Shown one piece after another: positions 18,714 to 25,572 of a stretch of DNA of 64,000 bases. The position numbers and the translations under genes are program-made. The DNA comes from Pseudoxanthomonas sp. Root65 (GTDB lineage Bacteria; Pseudomonadota; Gammaproteobacteria; Xanthomonadales; Xanthomonadaceae), in contig NZ_LMHA01000002.1 of the NCBI RefSeq assembly GCF_001427635.1, positions 558,001 to 622,000 of the forward strand, given 5' to 3'. The stretch's first letter is position 1. Each line of letters starts with the position of its first letter. A model generated the notes under the pieces. That model ran no database searches and was not told the origin of the DNA. It was given only the letters and a program-made list of their open reading frames with translations.

Positions 18714-19955
18714 TCAGTACAGCACGCGTACCCGCAACGTCCCCTCGATCGCCGCCATCGCATCGCGGAGGCTGGCGGTCTGTTCCTCGTCGGCGGTGAC
18801 GTCGATGACCACGTAGCCGACCTTCGGATCGGTACGCAGGAACTGGCCGTCGATGTTGATGCCGCGGTCGCGGAAGATGTCGTTGATCTGCGACAGCACG
18901 CCGGGCACGTTGCGGTGGATGTGCAGGATGCGGCGGCTGCCGTCGTGGCCGGGCAGAGTGACCTCGGGGAAGTTCACCGCCGACAGCGTGCTGCCGTTGT
19001 CGCTGTAGCGCACCAGCTTGGCGGCGACTTCGATGCCGATGTTGTCCTGCGCCTCCAGCGTGCTGCCCCCTACGTGCGGGGTGAGGATGACGTTGTCGAG
19101 CCCGCGCAGCGGCGACTCGAACAGCTCCGCATTGCCCTTGGGCTCCAGCGGGAACACGTCGACCGCCGCGCCGCCGACCTGGCCGGACTTCAGCGCGTCG
19201 GCCAGCGCGTCGATGTCGACCACGGTGCCGCGCGAGGCATTGATGACGTGCGCGCCGGGCTTCATCTGCGCGATCTGGGCGGCGCCGAACATGTCCTTGG
19301 TCGCCGGCGTCTCCGGCACGTGCAGGGTCACCACGTCGCTCTGCGCCAGCAGGTCGTCCAGGCTCACGGCCGCGCGCGCATTGCCCAGCGACAGCTTGGT
19401 TTCGATGTCGTGGAAGAGCACGTGCATGCCCAGCGCCTCGGCCAGCACGCCGACCTGGGTACCGATATGGCCGTAGCCGATGATGCCCAGCGTCTTGCCG
19501 CGCACTTCGTGGCTGCCGGCCGCCGACTTGCTCCAGCCGCCGCGATGGCATTCGGCGTTCTTCTGCGGGACGCCGCGCATCAGCAGGATGGCCTGCGCGA
19601 TCACCAGTTCGGCGACACTGCGCGTATTCGAGTAGGGCGCATTGAACACCGGGATGCCGGCCAGTTCCGCCGCGTCCAGGTCCACCTGGTTGGTGCCGAT
19701 GCAGAAGCAGCCTACCGCGATCAGCCGGCGCGCCTGCGCCAGCACGTCTTCGCTCAAGTGGGTGCGCGAACGGATGCCGACGATGTGCGCCTCGGCGATG
19801 CGCTGCTTCAGTTCGTCTTCCGGCAGGGACTTCTCGTGGAACTCGATCTGCGAGTATCCCGCCGCGCGGAACGTCTCGACGGCGGTCTGGCTGACCCCTT
19901 CCAGCAACAGTACGCGGATGTCCTGCTTCGGGTACGAGGTCTTCTTGATCGACAT
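18714..19955 (-). CDS. serA: D-3-phosphoglycerate dehydrogenase SerA
   Basis: SerA (EC 1.1.1.95) oxidises 3-phosphoglycerate to 3-phosphohydroxypyruvate, the first step of serine synthesis. The 413-residue length and C-terminal ACT domain match the E. coli type, which is feedback-inhibited by serine. The Rossmann motif is LGIIGYGHIGTQVG, the catalytic arginine/glutamate/histidine set appears in NASRGTVVDIDAL and LTPHVGGSTLEAQ, and the ACT segment is LHIHRNVPGVLSQINDIF. The start ATG at 19955 gives MSIKKTSYPKQDIRVLLLEG. It is divergent from the FAD-dependent dehydrogenase at 20149, with 193 bases between; SerA enzymes of this type also reduce 2-oxoglutarate to D-2-hydroxyglutarate. Confidence 0.96.
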   Translation of the reverse strand: MSIKKTSYPKQDIRVLLLEGVSQTAVETFRAAGYSQIEFHEKSLPEDELKQRIAEAHIVGIRSRTHLSEDVLAQARRLIAVGCFCIGTNQVDLDAAELAGIPVFNAPYSNTRSVAELVIAQAILLMRGVPQKNAECHRGGWSKSAAGSHEVRGKTLGIIGYGHIGTQVGVLAEALGMHVLFHDIETKLSLGNARAAVSLDDLLAQSDVVTLHVPETPATKDMFGAAQIAQMKPGAHVINASRGTVVDIDALADALKSGQVGGAAVDVFPLEPKGNAELFESPLRGLDNVILTPHVGGSTLEAQDNIGIEVAAKLVRYSDNGSTLSAVNFPEVTLPGHDGSRRILHIHRNVPGVLSQINDIFRDRGINIDGQFLRTDPKVGYVVIDVTADEEQTASLRDAMAAIEGTLRVRVLY

Positions 19956-20148
19956 TGCCGGAAAGGTCGCCGCGGAGAGGGAAGGGGCGTCACTATGCCA
20001 GATGGATGCGCTCGATGGTGCGGCGCGCCATGGAAAGCTCGGTTGCGGTTTTCCCGGCTTGGTTGCCGCTGAAACGAAGCGCCGCATCGGCTGGACGCCA
20101 CCCTGCATCGCTGGCACGCTGGGCGCCCCCGAAAGTACTGCCCCCGCA

Positions 20149-21537
20149 ATGAGCGATCCGCGCCTGGAAGCCCTGCAGCACGCCGTCCCGGCGCTGCGCC
20201 TGAAGACCGATCCTGCCGATCTCGAGCACTATGGCCGCGACTGGACCCGGCGCTGGACGCCGGCGCCGCTGGCCATCGCGCTGCCGGTCACGGTCGAGGA
20301 AGTGCAGGCCGTCGTGCGTTGGGCGAACGAGCATCGGGTCGCCGTGGTGCCCTCGGGCGGACGTACCGGCCTGTCCGGCGGTGCGGTCGCCACGAACGGC
20401 GAACTTGTGCTGAGCCTGGAGCGGATGAACCAGGCGCTGGAGTTCAATGCGGTGGACCGCACGCTGACCGTGCAAGCCGGCATGCCGCTGGAAGCCGTAC
20501 ACAATGCGGCACGTGAGCATGGGCTGGTCTACCCGGTGGACTTCGCCGCACGCGGCTCCTGCGCGATCGGCGGCAACATCGCCACCAACGCCGGTGGCAT
20601 CCGCGTGATCCGCTACGGCAACACGCGCGAGTGGATCGCCGGCCTGAAGGTCGTCACCGGCGTCGGCGACGTGCTCGAGCTCAACAAGGCGCTGATCAAG
20701 AATTCCAGCGGCTACGACCTGCGCCACCTGTTCATCGGTTCCGAGGGCACGCTGGGGATCGTGGTCGAAGCCACCGTGCGTCTTACCGATCCGCCGCCGC
20801 CGACCAACGTCATGCTGCTGGCGCTGCCCTCGTTCGAGGTATTGATGCAGGTATTCGCCGCGTTCCGCGAACGCCTGCAACTGGAGGCCTTCGAGTTCTT
20901 CACCGACCGCGCGCTGCAGCACGTGCTGGCGCATGGCGCGCAGAAGCCGTTCGACGAGATCCATCCGTACTACGTGGTCACCGAGTTCGCCATCGGCGAC
21001 GAGGCGAAGGAAGCGGCGGCGATGGCGGCCTTCGAGGCCTGCATGGAGCAGGGCTGGGTCAGCGACGGCGTGATCAGCCAGTCCGATGCGCAGGCCGCGC
21101 AGCTGTGGCGCCTGCGTGAGGGCATCACCGAGGCACTGGCGCGGTACGTGCCGTACAAGAACGACGTGTCGGTGCGCATCTCGGCGATGCCGGCCTTCCT
21201 GGCCCAGACACAGGCGCTGCTGGGCGAGGCCTATCCGCAGTTCGAGGTGGTGTGGTTCGGCCACATCGGCGACGGCAACCTGCACATCAACGTGCTGAAG
21301 CCCGAGGGCATGGAGAACGCGGACTTCGTCACCCAGTGCGAGCAGGTCACCAAGCTGCTGGCGGCCTCGCTGACACGCCACCAGGGCAGCATCTCGGCCG
21401 AGCACGGCATCGGCCTGGTCAAGAAGGGCTATCTGGAAAGTACGCGCAGCGCCGGCGAAATCGCGGTGATGCGCGGCATCAAGCAGGTGCTGGACCCGAA
21501 CGGACTGATGAATCCGGGCAAGCTGTTCGACACCTGA
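20149..21537 (+). CDS. FAD-linked D-2-hydroxyacid dehydrogenase, probable D-2-hydroxyglutarate dehydrogenase
   Basis: A 462-residue VAO/PCMH-type flavoprotein (FAD-binding domain 4 at about residues 35-180, FAD-oxidase C-terminal domain about 210-455). Flavin-binding marks are VVPSGGRTGLSGGAV, SCAIGGNIATNAGGIRVIRYG and LFIGSEGTLGIV; the C-terminal metal-site motif is GHIGDGNLHIN followed by SAEHGIGLVKK. The family covers GlcD, D-lactate dehydrogenase and D-2-hydroxyglutarate dehydrogenase. Its position back-to-back with serA argues for the last: in Pseudomonas, D-2-hydroxyglutarate dehydrogenase oxidises the D-2-hydroxyglutarate that SerA makes and so pulls serine synthesis forward. That specific role is inference here. 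The ATG at 20149 gives MSDPRLEAL; the longer frame upstream runs antisense to serA. Confidence 0.85.
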   Translation: MSDPRLEALQHAVPALRLKTDPADLEHYGRDWTRRWTPAPLAIALPVTVEEVQAVVRWANEHRVAVVPSGGRTGLSGGAVATNGELVLSLERMNQALEFNAVDRTLTVQAGMPLEAVHNAAREHGLVYPVDFAARGSCAIGGNIATNAGGIRVIRYGNTREWIAGLKVVTGVGDVLELNKALIKNSSGYDLRHLFIGSEGTLGIVVEATVRLTDPPPPTNVMLLALPSFEVLMQVFAAFRERLQLEAFEFFTDRALQHVLAHGAQKPFDEIHPYYVVTEFAIGDEAKEAAAMAAFEACMEQGWVSDGVISQSDAQAAQLWRLREGITEALARYVPYKNDVSVRISAMPAFLAQTQALLGEAYPQFEVVWFGHIGDGNLHINVLKPEGMENADFVTQCEQVTKLLAASLTRHQGSISAEHGIGLVKKGYLESTRSAGEIAVMRGIKQVLDPNGLMNPGKLFDT

Positions 21538-21625
21538 GACGGCTGCCGGATTCAGCCTTGCGGGATCGATTGCAGGTAGTCTTTGCACACCCGCCGACCG
21601 CGGCATTCCCCCGTTTGGAAACTCC

Positions 21626-21925
21626 ATGTCCCGATTGATCCTGGCCGGCGTGTTGCTGGCATTCTCCGTGCCGGCGCTGGCTGGCAGCTTCGCCGGTTCT
21701 TCCGCCGGCGCGTCCTCGGCCGGCTCGTCGGCCTCGTCCGGCAGCTCGTCCGGCGACGACAAGGTCGTCGTGCAGGCGCGCGAAGACGCCGCCAGCTTCG
21801 TCGCCACCGAAGGCCGCATCCGCGGCGCGCAGCTGGAAGCCGCGTTGCGTCACCTGCGCGAGAAGGATGAAGCCGCTCGCAAGGCCAGCGACATGCAGCT
21901 GGCGCAGGCCATCCTGGCCCGCTGA
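21626..21925 (+). CDS. DUF2388-like small secreted protein
   Basis: A 99-residue exported protein with a signal peptide (SRLILAGVLLAFSVPALA), a low-complexity glycine/serine/alanine stretch of about 30 residues, then a conserved helical tail containing DDKVVVQAREDAASFVA and GRIRGAQLEAALRHLR. That tail matches the DUF2388 family known from Pseudomonas. Function is unknown. It overlaps the next gene by one base (TGATG), so the two are translationally coupled; in Pseudomonas the same two families are also found side by side, which suggests a joint periplasmic role. Confidence 0.75.
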   Translation: MSRLILAGVLLAFSVPALAGSFAGSSAGASSAGSSASSGSSSGDDKVVVQAREDAASFVATEGRIRGAQLEAALRHLREKDEAARKASDMQLAQAILAR

Positions 21926-23733
21926 TGCAGCGGCGTCGGCCCCGGGGCCGGCGCATCGCCGCGCTCCTGCTGTGGGGGTGGTTCGGCGCGGCCGCTACGC
22001 CGGCGGCCGCGCTCGGCATCGATCCGGGCCGTCTTTCCGCGGACGATCTCGCGGCCACGCAGGCGCTGGTGGACGACGTCCTGCCGCGATTGCCGACCAC
22101 ATGGCGCGACGGCCTGCCGGCAGGCCTCGTCCTGCAGTGGCGCGACGATCTGCCGGCACATGTCGCCGGACGGCGGGTGGGCGACCGCGTACTGCTTCCA
22201 CGCCGCTTGCTGGAGACGTGGAAGACGCGCGACTCGCTGGCACCCGACGATGCGTCGGTGCTCGTGGTGCGCCAGGCGCTGGTGCATGAACTGGCCCACA
22301 GCTACGACCGCGCACGGCGCAATATCCTGTCCGGCGATCCGCGCCTGCGCGACCTGGCGGGATGGCAGCGCAGCGTGCTCCCGCTGGCCGGCCGCCGCTC
22401 GCGCAACGACTTCGTCGCGCGGACTCCCGATCCGTACGAACGCGAGCGCCCGGCCGAGTTCGTGGCGGTGAACCTCGAGCATTTCGTGCTCGACCCGGAC
22501 TACGGATGCCGGCGTCCGGCACTACATCGCCATTTCGCCACGCACTTCGGCATGCCACCGGCGGTGGAAGCGTGTGCGCCCGGCCTGCCGTTCCTGGAGG
22601 CCGATGCCGACGCCAGCGATGCCTCGCTGCTCGCACTGGATCCATCGCGCGTCTACGCGATCGACTACCTGCTGGCCGAAGGCAACACGCAGGCGATGAG
22701 CCGCTGGGGCCACAGCATGCTCAGGCTGGTGATCTGTGCGCCCGGCCGCGTGCCGGGACCCGACTGCCGCTTCGACCTGGCGCACCACCGCGTGCTGTCG
22801 TTCCGCGCCTTTGTCGGCGACGTGCAGATCTCGGGCTGGCGGGGACTGACGGGCTCCTATCCCTCGCGGCTGTTCCTGCTGCCGCTCGATCAGGTGATCG
22901 AGGAATACACCCGGGTCGAGCTGCGCGGGCTGCGGTCGATCCCGTTGCGGCTGGATGACGTGGAGATCGCTTCGCTGTTGGAGCGTGCCGCCCAGTTGCA
23001 CTGGAGTTACGACGGGCGCTACTACTTCATCAGCAACAACTGCGCAGTGGAAACCTGGAAGCTGCTGCACGACGGCGTGCCAAGGCTGGCGGGGGAATCG
23101 CTCGCCAGCATCACGCCCACCGGGTTGCTGAAGAAACTGGAACGCCGCGGCATCGCGGACGCCGGTGTGCTCGATGACGCTGATGAAGCGCGAAGACTTG
23201 GTTACTACTTCGAGCCGTTAAGCGCGCGCTACGACGCGCTGTTCGCGGTCGCCCGGGAGTCGCTGGCGTTGCCCCAGCAGGATGCGCAGGCGTGGCTGGC
23301 GCTGTCGCCCATCGAACGCGCGGCATGGTTGCCGAAGGCCGACCTGCGGACCAGCGCGGCATTGCTGGTGCTGGAGACTGCCGCGCAACGCCGACAGCAA
23401 TTGCTGCTCCGCGACCATCTCAAGCGCCACTACCTGGGTCGCGACGCACCGGCCGACATCGCACCCGCATTGCAGGCCCTGCGTGCGTGGCTGGGCGACA
23501 CCGGCTTCATCAGCCGCCCCTCGGAGCTGCTGCCGCAGGGCTACGGACTGCCGCAAGCGGCAGAGCGCGAGCGCATCACAGAGGAAGCCCGCCTGCGCCT
23601 GGCCCGACTGCGCGAACAGGACGGGCGGTTGCGCGAGGAGCTGGAACGCTGGCTGCCCGCGGACCAGCGCGACGTGCTGCACGGCATCGAAGCGAACCTC
23701 GAAACCATCGGCGTCCGGCTACGCAACCCGTAG
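21925..23733 (+). CDS. exported DUF4105 (Lnb-type) protein with HExxH-like motif
   Basis: A 602-residue exported protein. After an arginine-rich start and hydrophobic signal (IAALLLWGWFGAAATPAAA), residues about 30-200 carry VRQALVHELAHSYDRARR, an HELAH zinc-protease-like motif, and a further conserved ERPAEFVAVNLEHF that could supply the third ligand. Residues about 215-430 fit DUF4105/Lnb: SRWGHSMLRLVIC and YYFISNNCAVETWKLL, a His and Cys set like that of papain-fold enzymes. The C-terminal 150 residues are helical and charged. The protein therefore may combine two hydrolase-like modules in the periplasm or outer membrane. No activity is established. It is cotranslated with the DUF2388 protein. 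The stop lies within a palindromic repeat. Confidence 0.7.
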   Translation: MQRRRPRGRRIAALLLWGWFGAAATPAAALGIDPGRLSADDLAATQALVDDVLPRLPTTWRDGLPAGLVLQWRDDLPAHVAGRRVGDRVLLPRRLLETWKTRDSLAPDDASVLVVRQALVHELAHSYDRARRNILSGDPRLRDLAGWQRSVLPLAGRRSRNDFVARTPDPYERERPAEFVAVNLEHFVLDPDYGCRRPALHRHFATHFGMPPAVEACAPGLPFLEADADASDASLLALDPSRVYAIDYLLAEGNTQAMSRWGHSMLRLVICAPGRVPGPDCRFDLAHHRVLSFRAFVGDVQISGWRGLTGSYPSRLFLLPLDQVIEEYTRVELRGLRSIPLRLDDVEIASLLERAAQLHWSYDGRYYFISNNCAVETWKLLHDGVPRLAGESLASITPTGLLKKLERRGIADAGVLDDADEARRLGYYFEPLSARYDALFAVARESLALPQQDAQAWLALSPIERAAWLPKADLRTSAALLVLETAAQRRQQLLLRDHLKRHYLGRDAPADIAPALQALRAWLGDTGFISRPSELLPQGYGLPQAAERERITEEARLRLARLREQDGRLREELERWLPADQRDVLHGIEANLETIGVRLRNP

Positions 23734-23960
23734 CGTGCACCGCGCGGCACGACCGGAGGATCTGTCGCGTCATCGCATCCATCGCGCGACGAAGGATGGT
23801 TTCACGGGTCGTGCGCATAGCGCACGCTACGTCAACGCAAGGCCTCGCACCCGCCGCGCTGACCTGTGGGCATCCACGTAGCGTGCGCCACGCGCACGAC
23901 CTCATGATGCTTCATCGCGCGGAGGGAGATTCGGCGAGTCGTGCGCGTAGCGCACGCTAC
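23729..23960. repeat. palindromic repeat cluster, four alternating copies
   Basis: Four copies of a 23-25 base element with ends GTAGCGTGCG and CGCACGAC occur in alternating orientation: forward 23729-23753, inverted 23808-23831, forward 23877-23900 and inverted 23938-23960. Each forward/inverted pair can fold into a long hairpin, the layout of a bacterial interspersed mosaic element. The first copy supplies the stop codon of the DUF4105 gene, and the last ends one base before the efpL stop. No gene is visible in this gap. Confidence 0.85.
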
Positions 23961-23961
23961 C

Positions 23962-24528
23962 TCAGTCCGCGCGGCCGCCGAATTCACCGGTGGTGGTGTT
24001 GACCAGGATGCGTTCACCGTTGGTGATGTACTCCGGCACCATGATCTCGATGCCGGTGCTCAGCTTGGCCGGCTTCGGGCGCTTGGTGGCGGTGCCGCCC
24101 TTCAGTTCCGGCGGCGTTTCCACCACTTCCAGCGTCACGTGCTGCGGCAGCTGCAGGGCGACCGGCAGTTCATCGATCACCTGCACGTAGCAGCCCGCCA
24201 GGCCGTCGGTGATGTAGCCGGCGTCGTCGCCGATGACGTTGGCGTCCAGCGTGTACGGCGTGTAGTCCTCGTCGTCGAGGAACACGAACGCGTCGCCGTC
24301 CTTGTAGGAATACGTCGCCTGGCGGCGAAGCAGTTCCACCTCGCTCAGGTTGTCGTCGGCATCGAAGCTGGCATCCAGCTTGTTGCCGCCGGGCACGCTG
24401 TACATGATAAAACGGAAGCGCACATTGCCGCCGCGGCCCTGCGGCGAGCTGCGCTCGATGTCGCGGATCTGGTACACGCCGCCGTTGTGTTCGACGACGT
24501 TGCCTTTCTTGATGTCGAAAGCTTTCAT
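23962..24528 (-). CDS. efpL: elongation factor P-like protein EfpL (YeiP)
   Basis: A 188-residue EF-P paralogue of the YeiP/EfpL subfamily, which binds stalled ribosomes and helps at difficult peptide bonds. It has the three domains of EF-P (KOW-like 1-62, OB 65-125, OB 128-188). The ribosome-facing loop reads [10 protein letters not shown] with arginine at position 32, matching the EfpL subfamily, which uses an unmodified arginine where EF-P carries a modified lysine or arginine. The C-terminus ends in GRAD as in E. coli YeiP, and [11 protein letters not shown] is a subfamily mark. The ATG at 24528 gives [10 protein letters not shown]. True EF-P would be elsewhere in the genome. Confidence 0.9.
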   Translation of the reverse strand: MKAFDIKKGNVVEHNGGVYQIRDIERSSPQGRGGNVRFRFIMYSVPGGNKLDASFDADDNLSEVELLRRQATYSYKDGDAFVFLDDEDYTPYTLDANVIGDDAGYITDGLAGCYVQVIDELPVALQLPQHVTLEVVETPPELKGGTATKRPKPAKLSTGIEIMVPEYITNGERILVNTTTGEFGGRAD

Positions 24529-24543
24529 ATGAGTGCGAGGAGT

Positions 24544-24615
24544 GAGTGGAGAGGAGTGAGGAGTGAGCGGAAGGGCGGAAGCGGGTTTTGACTCGCTTCT
24601 CACTCCTCTCCACTC
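24544..24615. repeat. inverted repeat with 17-bp arms in efpL leader
   Basis: Perfect 17-bp arms, GAGTGGAGAGGAGTGAG at 24544-24560 and its complement at 24599-24615, flank 38 bases. It lies between the SDR gene and efpL on the minus strand and would form a stable hairpin just upstream of the efpL start, so it could affect translation of efpL or stop transcription reaching the SDR gene. No T run follows. Confidence 0.75.
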
Positions 24616-24624
24616 GCCGCTGCT

Positions 24625-25395
24625 TTATTTCGGCGCCAACCGCACGGCGCCATCCAGTCGGATGGTTTCGCCGTTGAGGTAGGGGTTGCCGAGGATGTAG
24701 GCGACCAGGTCGGCGAACTCCTCCGGCTTGCCCAGGCGGGACGGGAAGGGGATCGAGGCGCTGAGCGACTGCTGCACGGCGTCCGGCATGCCGTCGACCA
24801 TCGGCGTCCAGAAGATGCCCGGGGCGACGGTCATCACGCGGATGCCGAAGCGCGACAGTTCGCGCGCCATCGGCAGGGTCATGCCGACCACGCCGCCTTT
24901 CGATGCCGAATACGCGGCCTGGCCGATCTGGCCTTCGTACGCCGCCACGCTGGCGGTGTTGACGATCACGCCGCGCTCGCCGTCGGCGTTCGGCGTGTTG
25001 TGCTGCATCAGGTCGGCCGCGGCCTTGGCCACGTTGAAGCTGCCGACCAGGTTGACCATCACGGTGGCCTGGAACGTGGACAGCGGCATCGGGGATTCCT
25101 TGCCGAGTACGCGGCCGGCGCCGAGGATGCCGGCGCAGTTGATCGCCGCATTCAGCCCGCCGAGGAATGCCTGCGCTGCCGCCACGTTCGCCGCCACGCC
25201 GGCCTCGTCGGTGACGTCGGTGCGGAAGTAGCGGACATTGGCCTCGCCGAGTTCGGCGACGGCGGCCGCGCCCTTGTCGTCGTTGACGTCGAACAGCGCG
25301 GCCTTGCCGCCCTGGGCGACGAGATGGCGGGCGACGGCCAGGCCCAGGCCGGAAACACCGCCGGTGATGACGGCGCGGGTGTCGGAAAGCTGCAT
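24625..25395 (-). CDS. short-chain dehydrogenase, 3-hydroxyacyl-CoA dehydrogenase type II-like
   Basis: A 256-residue SDR resembling HSD17B10-type 3-hydroxyacyl-CoA dehydrogenases. The NAD-binding motif is ITGGVSGLGLAVARHL with a following DVNDDKG that suits NAD rather than NADP. The catalytic set is NTASVAAYEGQIGQ (Ser) and AAYSASKGGVVGM (Tyr-x3-Lys), and NCAGILGAGRVLGKE is the structural NAG. The insertion after NCAGILG and the GIFWTPM segment match the type II hydroxyacyl-CoA dehydrogenases that act in branched-chain amino acid and fatty acid breakdown, consistent with the leucine-degradation genes nearby. The ATG at 25395 gives MQLSDTRAVITGG. Substrate assignment is inference. Confidence 0.85.
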   Translation of the reverse strand: MQLSDTRAVITGGVSGLGLAVARHLVAQGGKAALFDVNDDKGAAAVAELGEANVRYFRTDVTDEAGVAANVAAAQAFLGGLNAAINCAGILGAGRVLGKESPMPLSTFQATVMVNLVGSFNVAKAAADLMQHNTPNADGERGVIVNTASVAAYEGQIGQAAYSASKGGVVGMTLPMARELSRFGIRVMTVAPGIFWTPMVDGMPDAVQQSLSASIPFPSRLGKPEEFADLVAYILGNPYLNGETIRLDGAVRLAPK

Positions 25396-25474
25396 GCGGT
25401 GAACCTGCTGCGGAAAGGCCGGCATTTTACGCGATGGCGGGTGGCAGGCGTCGCGCCGGTGATCCGGGGGATCC

Positions 25475-25544
25475 TGTGGGAGCGACGTCAGTCGCGATAA
25501 GGCTTCACAGGGAGAGCGCCATCGCGACTGACGTCGCTCCCACA
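25475..25544. repeat. REP inverted pair, 24-bp arms
   Basis: A perfect 24-bp inverted repeat with core GTGGGAGCGACGTCAGTCGC lies at 25475-25498 and 25521-25544 around 22 bases. It is the same family as at 6956-7095 and inside icmF. It sits between the PAS-GGDEF-EAL gene stop and the SDR start on the minus strand. Confidence 0.9.
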
Positions 25545-25572
25545 AAAGCCCCATGCCGGGCAGGGGCGCCGC

